A stretch of 64,000 nucleotides of DNA from Shewanella kaireitica (GTDB lineage: Bacteria; Pseudomonadota; Gammaproteobacteria; Enterobacterales; Shewanellaceae), in NCBI RefSeq assembly GCF_023284045.1, contig NZ_JAKIKQ010000003.1, forward strand, positions 476,483 through 540,482. The letters run 5' to 3'. The position numbers and the translations under genes were made by a program. The number at the start of each line of letters is the position of its first letter. Position 1 is the first letter of the stretch. This document shows, in pieces, positions 9,278 to 17,963 of the stretch. A model generated the notes under the pieces. That model did not search any database. It saw nothing but the letters and a program-made list of their open reading frames with translations, and was not told the DNA's origin.

Positions 9278-9534
9278 AGGCGTTCCGTTTCCATTGATGC
9301 AGTAAGCAATGACAAGCCAATACCTATTTGACTATTCCCAATTAAATGCGGTCAAGCGAAGAACTTAAGGTTATGAATCGTCGCTATAATTAGCTAATAG
9401 TAAGCGTAGTAGAAATTCAATGGATTACCTAAAATAGATCAGATGATTTGCAGAAAATATTCAATGCCTTTGAGCTATTCACTGTATGAGCTTTTATAGG
9501 CAATCATGTTGTAGACAAAAGTAACTGCGACAAA

Positions 9535-10305
9535 TTAAGGAACGCCTTTGACTCTTCCGTTAACCGTTACCGCAGTTTTAATACTCAGCAGTAGCGAACT
9601 TGATACTGAAACCGTTAATGTGACAAAAATAGCGACTAGAATAACAATTTGATACTTAATCGCGATCAACGGATCGACGCCACCTAGAATCTGTCCAGTC
9701 ATCATGCCCGGTAGGGTCACGAGTCCAGTCGTCGCCATTGAAGCCAATATCGGTGCAAAAGATTGCTGCATTGCAGATCTAATAAAAGGCAGCGCTGCTT
9801 GGTAGCTACTCGCACCAAGCGCAAGTGCTCCCTCATATTCAGGCTTCCTATCTTCAAAAGCGCCGAACAATCGCTGTAAAGCGACAATATTGCCGCTTAA
9901 ACAGTTTCCCAACAACATTCCTGCTGTCGGTATCAAGTATTGAGCACTATATAGAGGTTCTGGAGATAACAAATAAACAATCATCAGCCATAGTATCGGA
10001 AACAAGCCAATAGACAGGCCAGTAAGTACAGGAAAATAGAGTAATCGTCGTGATAGCTTTGCTTTACTCACAATCGCACTTGCGCCAATTAACAACATCA
10101 ACACTAACCATAGAAAATTGACCGACAGACTATTTAACTCAAATAAGTATTGCAGATAGACGCCAACTAAAATGAGTTGAACCAACATACGTATGACCGC
10201 ATAAAGCATATCTTTATTCAAGCCGAGTTCGAAGTAGCGACTAATCGCAAACGGGATCAGCAATATAGTCATAAAGCCTGCTAACTGCCACCAGCTAATA
10301 TCCAT
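9535..10305 (-). CDS. fetB: FetB/YbbM-type ABC transporter permease (UPF0014)
   Basis: This 256-residue inner-membrane protein has about seven helices and matches the UPF0014 family. It includes the conserved central region MLLGNCLSGNIVALQRL and the LPGMMTGQILGGVDPLIAIKYQI segment after it. In E. coli, FetA (ATPase) and FetB (permease) export iron under oxidative stress. Here no ATPase gene is adjacent on either side, so the partner must be encoded elsewhere. The family assignment is strong, and the iron-export function is inferred. Confidence 0.85.
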   Translation of the reverse strand: MDISWWQLAGFMTILLIPFAISRYFELGLNKDMLYAVIRMLVQLILVGVYLQYLFELNSLSVNFLWLVLMLLIGASAIVSKAKLSRRLLYFPVLTGLSIGLFPILWLMIVYLLSPEPLYSAQYLIPTAGMLLGNCLSGNIVALQRLFGAFEDRKPEYEGALALGASSYQAALPFIRSAMQQSFAPILASMATTGLVTLPGMMTGQILGGVDPLIAIKYQIVILVAIFVTLTVSVSSSLLLSIKTAVTVNGRVKGVP

Positions 10306-10629
10306 TGCAACTTTTCTCTAATGCTAATCTCGTTAACTAAGCAATATAATCGTAATTGTTGAAGAAATCTCGTTTATCAGCAGATATACCTTAATCACCA
10401 AAATCTACAGAACACCACGGCGAGTAATACATTGGATATTAAAAGTTATAATAATAAACAAAGGGTTAACTTGAGAGTTAAAACACTAAAAAGGCAAATA
10501 GTCAGAATATTTAGTCGAGACTAGCTCAATATTTCAAATTTGGATTAAACAAAACTTGATCAATATCTAATGATTTCATTATACGCCTTGTTAGACTCTG
10601 ACCACTTTTCGTTATTAGAAAACTTGAAT
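10306..10629. other. Intergenic region between fetB and pepT
   Basis: This AT-rich divergent gap must hold promoters for both neighbours. No clear operator or RNA is recognised. A 20-codon in-frame extension of pepT (from an ATG at 10570) lies inside it but is judged untranslated. Confidence 0.35.
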
Positions 10630-11862
10630 ATGAAGCAATATCTACGTGAACGTTTCCTCAAATATGTCGGATTTAATACACAGTCTGACGGTGAACATCA
10701 CAGCGTCCCAAGTACCCATAACCAGTTTGTATTTGCCCAATTCCTGCGTCAAGAGCTGGTCAGTTTAGGCTTTGATGAAGTACAACTCTCAGATAAGGGC
10801 TACTTAACAGCAACGGTTCCTGCAACGGTAGACAATGTTCCTTGTATTGGCTTCATCGCCCACTTAGATACAGCTCCAGATTACAGCGGCGATGAAGTGT
10901 CGCCACAAGTCATTGAAAACTACAATGGCCAAGCAATAGCGTTAGGCTTAGAAGAAACCCTTTCACCAGCTCAATTTGAAAGCCTCAACCAATATGTTGG
11001 CCAAACGCTCATAACTACCGATGGCACAACATTGCTCGGTGCAGACGATAAAGCTGGTATTGCAGAAATCATTACCGCTCTACACCACTTAATCACTCAC
11101 CCAGAGATCCTTCACGGTAAAATTAGACTTTGCTTTACGCCTGATGAAGAGATTGGTCGCGGAGCAGACCACTTTGACGTCGAAAGCTTTGGCGCTAGCT
11201 GGGCGTATACTGTCGACGGTGGACAAGTTGGCGAGCTCGAATACGAGAACTTCAATGCCGCTACAGCAGTAATAACAGCAACAGGCAATAACTGCCATCC
11301 AGGCAGTGCGTTTGGCGTCATGATCAACGCTCAAACTATGGCAGCCCGCTTCCATGCAAAAATGCCATTAAAAGACACACCAGAATTTAGTGCTGACTAT
11401 GATGGTTTTTTCCACCTTATAGGCATGGAAGGCGTCACAGAAAAAGCCACACTCACCTATATTATTCGAGATTTTGATTTAACACTGTTTGAACAAAGAA
11501 AACGCTGGTTAGCCGATTTAGTGGCAAAATATAATAGTGAGCTAAAAATAGGTAAGCTATCTATTGCACTTGAAGATTCTTATCTCAACATGAAACAGCA
11601 AATCTTGCCACACCCACATATTATCGATATTGCCAAACAAGCAATGCTTAACTTAGATATCACTCCTATCGTCAAGCCGATTAGAGGTGGTACTGACGGC
11701 GCACGTCTTTCCTATATGGGGCTCCCCTGTCCGAATATCTTCACCGGTGGCCACAATTTCCATGGAAAGCATGAATATGTTTGTCTCGAATCTATGGAAA
11801 AAGCAACGCTAACCATTATAGAGATAGCAAGATTGACAGCAATAGAGCAGCTACAAGCTTAA
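10630..11862 (+). CDS. pepT: Peptidase T (tripeptide aminopeptidase)
   Basis: PepT is a cytosolic dizinc M20 aminopeptidase that removes the N-terminal residue from tripeptides. The 410-residue product follows E. coli PepT (408 residues) along its length. Visible are the metal-binding IAHLDTAPD, LGADDKAGIAE and PDEEIGRGADHFD segments, the TVDGG stretch, and the C-terminal KPIRGGTDGARLS and FTGGHNFHGKHE. An in-frame ATG 20 codons upstream (10570) exists. The chosen start gives the family length and begins MKQYLRERFLKYV, matching the usual N-terminus. The gene is monocistronic with its own terminator. Confidence 0.95.
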   Translation: MKQYLRERFLKYVGFNTQSDGEHHSVPSTHNQFVFAQFLRQELVSLGFDEVQLSDKGYLTATVPATVDNVPCIGFIAHLDTAPDYSGDEVSPQVIENYNGQAIALGLEETLSPAQFESLNQYVGQTLITTDGTTLLGADDKAGIAEIITALHHLITHPEILHGKIRLCFTPDEEIGRGADHFDVESFGASWAYTVDGGQVGELEYENFNAATAVITATGNNCHPGSAFGVMINAQTMAARFHAKMPLKDTPEFSADYDGFFHLIGMEGVTEKATLTYIIRDFDLTLFEQRKRWLADLVAKYNSELKIGKLSIALEDSYLNMKQQILPHPHIIDIAKQAMLNLDITPIVKPIRGGTDGARLSYMGLPCPNIFTGGHNFHGKHEYVCLESMEKATLTIIEIARLTAIEQLQA

Positions 11863-11895
11863 TATCTGCGATAAAGTCTCCTAAGCAAATAAGTT

Positions 11896-11925
11896 AATGC
11901 CGATTCTAAAATCGGCATTTTTTAT
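11896..11925 (+). terminator. Intrinsic terminator after pepT
   Basis: A 10-bp perfect stem (11896-11905 with 11910-11919) has loop CTAA and is followed by a T-rich tail. Confidence 0.9.
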
Positions 11926-12041
11926 AAGTTGAGCCAAGGAAACTCCCGCTTTATCACTGTTGATTGATGGCAGAAAAGATGTAAATCGACTCTGTTTGCA
12001 TCTACACTATTTACAACCTATTTAGATAAAGAAAGCCATTT

Positions 12042-12749
12042 ATGAATGCAGCTATTATCGGTGCTACGGGTTTAATTGGTCAGCACCTACTGCAAAAGCT
12101 AATAGACTCTACTGCCTATAACAAAATTTATATGTTAGGCCGCCGCCAAGCTAGCTACCAGCCCTCTAGCACCACAGAGGTTATATTCATCGCCTGCCAA
12201 TTAGACGAGCTCGCCACACTCTCATTACCAGAAAATATAGATCAAGCATTTTGCTGTTTGGGTACCACAATCAAACAAGCTGGGAGTCAAGATGCATTCA
12301 TTGCCGTAGATAAAACCGCCGTTGTCGACTTCGTGCAATTATGTCAGGCAAACAGTAGCTTTATTGTCACCGCACTTGGGGCGAATGCTCAATCAAACTC
12401 TTTCTATAATCGAGTCAAAGGCGAGACTGAAGCGACATTAGAGTCTAATTTATCTGACAATCTGCAGACTGAAAGCGCAGTCCATAAGCTGGTATTTTTC
12501 CAGCCAAGTCTACTTATTGGCGAACGTACTGAACGGCGTCCGCTCGAATCTTTCGGGCAAACAATTTTTAATCTAATTTCTCCGCTATTTATTGGACTAC
12601 TGAAACGTTATCAACCAATTGCGGCTGACAAGGTTGCCGCAGCAATGCTCAACCTCGCTCTCGGTTCACGCTCCAATGAGCCTAACCATCAGTCTATGAA
12701 CACAATTGAGCCCAAAGTCATTAGGGTAAAAAATGAAGATATGCTGTGA
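12042..12749 (+). CDS. NAD(P)-binding short-chain reductase, TIP30/HTATIP2-like
   Basis: The 235-residue protein opens with a Rossmann dinucleotide motif GATGLIG (residues 7-13) followed by the LGRR turn that favours NADP. The YNRVKGETE segment (about 127-135) holds the Tyr-xxx-Lys pair of extended SDR enzymes, and FFQPSLLIGER is characteristic of the TIP30 / YbjT-like NAD(P)H-binding group. The substrate is unknown. It is upstream of the TrmK-like gene on the same strand with an 88-base gap, so co-transcription is possible. Confidence 0.8.
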   Translation: MNAAIIGATGLIGQHLLQKLIDSTAYNKIYMLGRRQASYQPSSTTEVIFIACQLDELATLSLPENIDQAFCCLGTTIKQAGSQDAFIAVDKTAVVDFVQLCQANSSFIVTALGANAQSNSFYNRVKGETEATLESNLSDNLQTESAVHKLVFFQPSLLIGERTERRPLESFGQTIFNLISPLFIGLLKRYQPIAADKVAAAMLNLALGSRSNEPNHQSMNTIEPKVIRVKNEDML

Positions 12750-12837
12750 TTTGCCAAATTAAAGGCACATGGGGTTTATATCGTTAGAAGATAGATTAGA
12801 ATGCCCTCCTCTTTTAAATTGAACGTCACAACTGCAG

Positions 12838-13557
12838 ATGAAAATAAGCCAGCGCCTAAACTTAATTGAATCCATGGTAAACAACCGCTATGAGCATATA
12901 TGGGATTGTTGCTGCGATCATGGCTTGTTAGGTGCCAAGCTATTAGATAATGATCGAGCTTCAGTGGTTCATTTTGTTGATGTTGTACCTGATTTAATGC
13001 GAGAAGTGAGCAATAAACTTGAGCGCTTTTACCCCGCTGCGGATGGGAAGGAACAGCGTTGGCAAGTACACTGCATAGATGTCGCGTTGTTACCATTGGT
13101 TAAAAGAACAAATAGCCAGCTGATCATCATTGCTGGAGTCGGCGGCGAACTGTTAATCAGCTTAGTCGACGCAATCATAGCTGCTCACCCACTGCAGCAA
13201 CTTGAGTTTATCTTATGCCCTGTCCACCATATTTATGAAGTCCGTAAAGCGCTCAAAAACCTAGGACTTGGCTTAATTGATGAGCGTCTGCTAGAAGAAA
13301 ACCGCCGCTTCTATGAGGTGCTGCATGTTTCGACTCACTCTAAAGTGCCAATATCATTGGTTGGTAGCCAGATGTGGGATTTAACCCGCACACTCGATCA
13401 GCGCTATTTGCAAAAAACCTTATCTCACTACCTGCGTATTGAGTCTGGTCAATTGAGCAGGCGAATTAGCACGATAACCTCAGTAACTGATGTTTCAGCT
13501 GAAGATGTGTCGAATATCATTAAGCAATATCAAGCACTGACACTCGACAAAAAGTAG
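12838..13557 (+). CDS. TrmK-type tRNA (adenine-N1)-methyltransferase family protein
   Basis: The 239-residue protein belongs to the TrmK / DUF633 family of SAM-dependent methyltransferases. These methylate N1 of adenine 22 in tRNA in Gram-positive bacteria. The SAM-binding motif is IWDCCCDHGLLGAKLL (about 22-37), followed by VHFVDVVPDLM and IIAGVGGELLI, the last standing for the usual GMGG. The C-terminal part is helical as in TrmK. Gammaproteobacterial members are less studied, so the tRNA target is inferred. No clear Shine-Dalgarno sequence precedes the ATG. Confidence 0.8.
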   Translation: MKISQRLNLIESMVNNRYEHIWDCCCDHGLLGAKLLDNDRASVVHFVDVVPDLMREVSNKLERFYPAADGKEQRWQVHCIDVALLPLVKRTNSQLIIIAGVGGELLISLVDAIIAAHPLQQLEFILCPVHHIYEVRKALKNLGLGLIDERLLEENRRFYEVLHVSTHSKVPISLVGSQMWDLTRTLDQRYLQKTLSHYLRIESGQLSRRISTITSVTDVSAEDVSNIIKQYQALTLDKK

Positions 13558-13683
13558 TGTTTAGCTGCGCTCTAAAATGGCCTTAATTATTAGAGGCATT
13601 CAATAATCGTATCGCGTACAATCGGCGGCCAGTTGCTTTTCCCCTTGATATAACGCTTGCAAAACATTAGGCCTATTAAAACT

Positions 13684-14199
13684 ATGCAGCTTTTAAGATC
13701 TACTATCCATCCTGACCTGGCGTCCCTCGCAGGTAATCGATTCCACCGCCAAGCAGCGCGCGGAATTATTCTTGATGGTGAGAATATTCTAATGCTATAC
13801 ACCGAGCGCTACCATGACTACAGTATTCCAGGGGGCGGTGTAGACGAAGGAGAAGATCTACGCCAAGGCTTAATCAGAGAGCTAGAGGAAGAAACCGGTG
13901 CCAAGCATATTGATGTCATCAGTGAGTTTGGTCTTTATGAAGAGTTTAGGCCTTGGTACAAGGATGGCTTTGACTTAGTACATATGGAGTCATTCTGTTT
14001 TGTATGCACCATTCATCCGGAACTGGGTGAAACACGGCTTGAAGATCATGAAATCCAAAATGGTATGCGCCCTTTATGGATCAATATCCATCAAGCCATT
14101 GCTCATAACGAGCACACCATAGCCAATAGCCCTAAAAAGGGAATGTCGATTGATCGTGAAACCTATTTGCTAAAACGCATAGTAAAAGAGCTGTTATAA
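13684..14199 (+). CDS. Nudix hydrolase
   Basis: Nudix enzymes cleave a nucleoside diphosphate linked to another moiety. The Nudix box runs from GGGVDEGEDLRQGLIRELEEE, with the catalytic RELEEETG core at about residues 70-77. The protein has 171 residues from the ATG at 13684. An upstream TTG (13657) would add nine residues and is less likely. The C-terminal part with RETYLLKRIVKELL is typical of small Nudix proteins of unknown substrate. Its end lies 24 bases from the convergent DUF6768 gene. Confidence 0.85.
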   Translation: MQLLRSTIHPDLASLAGNRFHRQAARGIILDGENILMLYTERYHDYSIPGGGVDEGEDLRQGLIRELEEETGAKHIDVISEFGLYEEFRPWYKDGFDLVHMESFCFVCTIHPELGETRLEDHEIQNGMRPLWINIHQAIAHNEHTIANSPKKGMSIDRETYLLKRIVKELL

Positions 14200-14223
14200 A
14201 CTCAAATTTGGCTCACAGCACGG

Positions 14224-14592
14224 CTATTGCGACTCCTTCACCACAATAGCCAACTCCAATCTTTTTATCTCTCGCTGCAGAGCATTACGATTAACCTCGT
14301 TAAAGGTCCACATCTTAATCGCTATCTGCATCATACTGCTTAGCAATAAGGTCACTCCCCAGCGGATCAGTTCAGGTACACTTTCGACCACAAAAAAGAA
14401 CTGATAGCCCGACCATAACATAAGAGCACTTAATAACACGGCAATAATGCTCATCAATACCATCCAACCACCTAAGCGACCTTTGTAGGCATCGCCCAGC
14501 ATCGCAAATAAAGATGCATCTGCGGTTTGCTGCTGACTCAATAGAGCCTTCTCTTTTGCTAGTTCTTGACGAATCTTTTTATCAATATCCAT
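14224..14592 (-). CDS. DUF6768 family membrane protein, partner of the ECF sigma factor
   Basis: This 122-residue protein has an N-terminal charged helix, two membrane segments (about 43-65 and 75-95), and a cytosolic C-terminal helix (EVNRNALQREIKRLELA). The layout fits the DUF6768 family, whose members are often coded next to ECF sigma factors. It begins two bases after the sigma gene's stop, so the two are very likely co-transcribed and translationally coupled. It could act as an unconventional membrane anti-sigma factor, but this is inference from context, because no zinc-binding anti-sigma motif is present. Confidence 0.75.
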   Translation of the reverse strand: MDIDKKIRQELAKEKALLSQQQTADASLFAMLGDAYKGRLGGWMVLMSIIAVLLSALMLWSGYQFFFVVESVPELIRWGVTLLLSSMMQIAIKMWTFNEVNRNALQREIKRLELAIVVKESQ

Positions 14593-14594
14593 AA

Positions 14595-15122
14595 CTAACT
14601 CTCCTGCTCCAAATGCTGTTTATATAGTTTTCTTGCTCTGAATAATCGTGATTTAACTGTACCTTTGGGGATCTCCAAAATTTTGGCTATTTCAGCAATG
14701 CTCAACTCCTCTAAATAGAATAAGTGTAATACTTGCCCTTCAAGCGGCGGCAGTTTTGAAAGCCCGTGCTTTAACCCTTCTATAGCTTCATCAGGCTTTA
14801 TATCCACCGCCTCATACTTATGAACATCCACCTCTGTTAGGCTTTTATAGCGATTCTGTATTTTCAAATGATCCAGCACCTGCCAACGTACCAATTGAAA
14901 CACCCATGCATTAATGGTTGCCGGGTCTTCGAGTTTATAAATCGTTTTCGACAGCTTTAACAGTGCATCTTGAACCGCATCTTGTGCCAATGTTGAGTCA
15001 CCTGCAACCTTGGCAGCAAAACCTATCGCACTGGGATAAAAGTGTTGGCACAAAGCCGAGAAAGCCTGTTTATCTCCCGCTTGAGCTTCTAATACCCACA
15101 ACTCAATCTGCGCTTGCTGCAT
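14595..15122 (-). CDS. ECF-type RNA polymerase sigma factor
   Basis: The protein has sigma region 2 (about residues 20-90, with AQDAVQDALLKLSKTIYKL and INAWVFQLVRWQVLDHLK) and region 4 (about 115-165, with LSIAEIAKILEIPKGTVKSRLFRARK, a helix-turn-helix). It has 175 residues from the ATG at 15122. A longer frame from 15185 would overlap an ECF-like promoter and the gltS terminator, so the shorter start is preferred. A GGAG lies 12 bases upstream. The target genes are unknown. Its membrane partner follows immediately. Confidence 0.9.
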   Translation of the reverse strand: MQQAQIELWVLEAQAGDKQAFSALCQHFYPSAIGFAAKVAGDSTLAQDAVQDALLKLSKTIYKLEDPATINAWVFQLVRWQVLDHLKIQNRYKSLTEVDVHKYEAVDIKPDEAIEGLKHGLSKLPPLEGQVLHLFYLEELSIAEIAKILEIPKGTVKSRLFRARKLYKQHLEQES

Positions 15123-15155
15123 AGGCTCTATATCACTCCACTTATCATTTACAAT

Positions 15156-15184
15156 AAAGACGACTGGTAAATATAAAAGGTTCA
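15156..15184 (-). promoter_or_regulatory. Possible ECF-sigma promoter upstream of the sigma gene
   Basis: Reading the minus strand, TGAACC (15184-15179) and CGTCTTT (15162-15156) are separated by 16 bases. They resemble ECF -35 (GAAC) and -10 (CGTC) elements. Position between the gltS terminator and the preferred start would suit autoregulation. This rests on eye-matching only. Confidence 0.4.
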
Positions 15185-15195
15185 TCAGAAATGAA

Positions 15196-15219
15196 AAAAG
15201 GGAGCAAATGCTCCCTTTT
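15196..15219 (-). terminator. Intrinsic terminator after gltS
   Basis: The minus-strand hairpin AAAAGGGAGCA/TGCTCCCTTTT (15196-15206 with 15209-15219) ends in T residues. It separates gltS from the downstream sigma operon. Confidence 0.85.
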
Positions 15220-15232
15220 CATTAGTAAAACA

Positions 15233-16462
15233 TTAGAAATAAACGAACAAGTTGATGATCATTGCGTTGATAATATCAATAAAGAATCCACACACTAACG
15301 GCACTATAATAAACGCTCTGTGCGCCGCACCGTATTGCTGAGTCACAGCAGTCATGTTAACAATTGCGGTTGCAGTTGAACCGAGAGTAACGCCGCCAAA
15401 ACCTGAACAGATCACCGCAGCTTCATAATCTTTGCCCATTAAGCGAAACACGACAAAAATAGTAAACACTACCGAAAGCAGCACTTGTAGGGTCATGATC
15501 ACTGATATGTATAGTAAACTACCTTCCAGTTCCCAGATTTTCAGGCTCATCAGTGCCATGGTTAAAAACATCCCAAGGCAGATATCTTGAATTAGAGATA
15601 AACCTCGAGACGCATCTTCGATATACGTTCTGTCTTTTTTCTTACGACGATTTATTATTGCTCGCCCTAAATTACCGATGATTATCCCCGCCAGCAAACA
15701 AGCTACAAACATAGGTAGTTTCAAACCCGCTTCTTGCATAGCTAGATCAATAAAGTAGCCAATAATCAGTGTCACGTTAAGCCATAACCAAGCGCGTAAT
15801 ACGCCGAAGTAATCAACCTTCATATGTGAAGTGTTATTTTGATGGCTGGTACCAATATCAAGCTCTTCGTTAGTGTTGGCTTTAACCTGATGACGCTTCA
15901 TCAAGTAAGCTGCGATTGGACCGCCAATCACACAGGCAGATATTAGCCCCAAGGTGTTTGATGCGATGCCCAGTTCGCTGGCGTTAGTGATCCCCAACTC
16001 TTCAACAAAAGTCGGTGTCCAAGCCATCGCAGTGCCTACACCGCCAATAAGTGAAATCGACCCGGACATCAAGCCTGCTTTGGGATCTAATCCAAACAGC
16101 GTCGCAACAGTTACTCCGGTGAAATTCTGTAAAAAGATAAACACGCTTGCTAATACAATCAGGATCAGTAAAGGCTTGCCTCCTTTAAGTAAGGTGGCAA
16201 AATCAGCTTTCAAACCAATCCCTGCAAAAAAATAGAGCAATAAGGTATCTCTTACCGCGAGGTTGAACTCAATTTGAATATCAAATGCGTAATACAAAAC
16301 GCCAACGGCCGCGGCACAGGCAAAACCTCCGACAACAGGCTCTGGAATGCTGTATTTACGCAGCAATTCATAACGAGAGATAATCCCTTTACCAATAAAC
16401 AGCGCAATGATGGCAAGTGTGAAAGACACAAAATCTTTGATCTCTACTAACTGTGGTTCCAT
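15233..16462 (-). CDS. gltS: Sodium/glutamate symporter
   Basis: GltS imports glutamate with sodium across the inner membrane. The roughly 409-residue protein has about ten to twelve membrane helices and the family's conserved SIPEPVVGGF, GLDPKAGLMSGSISLIGGVGTAMAW and IGNLGRAI segments. The related C-terminal GFGGVTLGSTATAIVNM and VPLVCGFFIDIINA segments follow. The start at ATG 16462 is chosen over the TTG at 16480, whose codon overlaps the only visible Shine-Dalgarno sequence (GGAG). Glutamate specificity is by family. The sodium coupling fits a marine bacterium. Confidence 0.9.
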   Translation of the reverse strand: MEPQLVEIKDFVSFTLAIIALFIGKGIISRYELLRKYSIPEPVVGGFACAAAVGVLYYAFDIQIEFNLAVRDTLLLYFFAGIGLKADFATLLKGGKPLLILIVLASVFIFLQNFTGVTVATLFGLDPKAGLMSGSISLIGGVGTAMAWTPTFVEELGITNASELGIASNTLGLISACVIGGPIAAYLMKRHQVKANTNEELDIGTSHQNNTSHMKVDYFGVLRAWLWLNVTLIIGYFIDLAMQEAGLKLPMFVACLLAGIIIGNLGRAIINRRKKKDRTYIEDASRGLSLIQDICLGMFLTMALMSLKIWELEGSLLYISVIMTLQVLLSVVFTIFVVFRLMGKDYEAAVICSGFGGVTLGSTATAIVNMTAVTQQYGAAHRAFIIVPLVCGFFIDIINAMIINLFVYF

Positions 16463-16762
16463 AAAAATTGTTATCTCCAAAAATGCTTAGATAAAAACTC
16501 AATACGATCATTTGATATAGCGCCAAAACGCAGCAAAAGGTTAAATAGATGTTATTAATACTGAAGTTAACAGGTTTTCACTAATCCGCAATAGCGACGC
16601 TGTGGATTTATCAACAACGGATCACGTCACTTATCTCTCTTTACGAATTCGAATAGGCTAAGGTTAGCGTTACAGAAAACTTTAACAACGGCTAGTTTCA
16701 ATCAAGCTAATCAGCTTAGAGTGCCCAACTGCTCGTCTGTAGGTTATTTGATATGGCAATAA

Positions 16763-16784
16763 AAAACGGCCAATCGGCCGTTTT
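16763..16784 (-). terminator. Intrinsic terminator after the DUF4136 gene
   Basis: AAAACGGCC (16763-16771) pairs with GGCCGTTTT (16776-16784) across a 4-base loop, with a T-rich tail on the minus strand. Confidence 0.85.
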
Positions 16785-16794
16785 ATATTAAAAT

Positions 16795-17355
16795 CTATTT
16801 TTCAGGCTGAGGCGGGTAGCTTTGTAACAATGCACCAATGGCAGTGTTAACAACTTCAACGCGCTCTTCCGGCGTATCTTTATCGCGCACAGTATCAGCT
16901 ACAGAACCGCGCCACATCAACTTACCAGACTTGGTATCGACCAAATCAACAATCAATGTCCCAACTTCATATTCACGCACTGTTGTTTGAGTATGGCCCA
17001 TGCCCATTCCTCTACCCCAGCCAGCGCCATAATATGGGTTGTAACCATAGTTACTATTAAAGGTATCGACATTAATTTTCTTATCGACTTTAGTCAGGTA
17101 GTTAACTAATACATCCGCTTTGTCTGCAGCAACTAAACTTAACCCCTTAAGCTGCAGCTGGTCATTAACCGCTGCACGTATACGTTGATCCATTAATCCA
17201 TCAAGATGGTATGCCGCTTTATCAGTCTTTTTTTCAACCCAAGCATAGGTTTTAACATCTGCGAAATTCACTCCTGGATCATAATCAGAGCTTGTCTTAA
17301 GTGAACTACAAGCACTAAGTGCTAATGCAGCAATAATAACTAATATCTTTTTCAT
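16795..17355 (-). CDS. DUF4136 lipoprotein
   Basis: The protein has 186 residues from the ATG at 17355, which is preceded by a strong GGTGGAGAG ribosome-binding site. A longer frame starting at 17433 would put non-signal sequence ahead of the lipoprotein signal. The signal peptide ends in the lipobox LSAC, with the acylated Cys near residue 16. The mature part is a DUF4136 domain with YDPGVNFADVKTYAWV. It also carries a Gly/Tyr/Asn-rich insert (YGYNPYYGAGWGRGMGMG). DUF4136 proteins are envelope lipoproteins of unknown role. Confidence 0.9.
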   Translation of the reverse strand: MKKILVIIAALALSACSSLKTSSDYDPGVNFADVKTYAWVEKKTDKAAYHLDGLMDQRIRAAVNDQLQLKGLSLVAADKADVLVNYLTKVDKKINVDTFNSNYGYNPYYGAGWGRGMGMGHTQTTVREYEVGTLIVDLVDTKSGKLMWRGSVADTVRDKDTPEERVEVVNTAIGALLQSYPPQPEK

Positions 17356-17460
17356 CTTCTCTCCACCATGCCAACGGCATTCAGACACTGTTTTAAATAA
17401 GCTTACATAGCAATCTATTAATCTACAACTCAATTTTAGTAAATCAGCTTCTGGTTCAGC

Positions 17461-17489
17461 TTGACTTAAGCAAACAAGTTAATGATAAT
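17461..17489 (+). promoter_or_regulatory. Sigma-70 promoter of the Fur-box gene
   Basis: TTGACT (17461-17466) and GATAAT (17484-17489) are separated by 17 bases, an optimal spacing. Its -10 lies inside the Fur-like box. Confidence 0.6.
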
Positions 17490-17500
17490 GATTATCAATT
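17481..17500 (+). promoter_or_regulatory. Fur-box-like operator
   Basis: AATGATAATGATTATCAATT resembles the Fur consensus GATAATGATAATCATTATC (GATAATGAT then TATCA). It covers the -10 of the promoter for the 106-residue membrane protein, so iron-replete Fur would be expected to repress that gene. It could also affect the divergent DUF4136 gene 126 bases away. Confidence 0.65.
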
Positions 17501-17522
17501 ACTATTTAATAGGCTTTTTATT

Positions 17523-17843
17523 ATGCTTTGGTTCATTGTCGCGATTATTGCTGCCAGTATTATGTTTTTCTTTACGCCAGAAAAAGCGATTCAACATGCT
17601 GACAATAGCCCCTCTTTCTTTAATAAGCTAAGCCAGCATTCACTGCTACTGTTACCCATTACCGTTCTGACTTGGTTGGTTGTTGCTATCATTAGTGCTC
17701 CTATCACCCCCTTTGCTGGCACTGCAGTCGGATTTGTACTCACTTCCTGCGCAGTCGCTTTACCTCAGTTGCACAGATACCTCGCAGTGATAGCAAGCTT
17801 AACCTTTGCAGCATTACTAATAGAGCTTGCGTTATACCTCTAG
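17523..17843 (+). CDS. Small membrane protein, likely Fur-controlled
   Basis: This 106-residue protein has four probable membrane helices (about 1-18, 40-60, 66-84 and 86-105). It has no charged catalytic residues and no recognised family. Its only context clue is the Fur-like box overlapping its promoter. This suggests a role in iron-limited growth, perhaps as an accessory to siderophore or iron transport. Function unknown. A weak ribosome-binding site precedes the ATG. Confidence 0.7.
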   Translation: MLWFIVAIIAASIMFFFTPEKAIQHADNSPSFFNKLSQHSLLLLPITVLTWLVVAIISAPITPFAGTAVGFVLTSCAVALPQLHRYLAVIASLTFAALLIELALYL

Positions 17844-17963
17844 CCTTATTTTAATTCGCCAATGGCATTAGCGATTGGCGAAAGAAGATATCCACTCATT
17901 TGACTCCCGCTTCAACTGCATCTTTGTTAAACTACGCTTATCAGTAATTCATCAATAATATTT

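Noticed and set aside
12776..13096. Minus-strand frame overlapping the TrmK-like gene
   Set aside because: The + strand carries recognised methyltransferase motifs, and this frame has no signal of its own.
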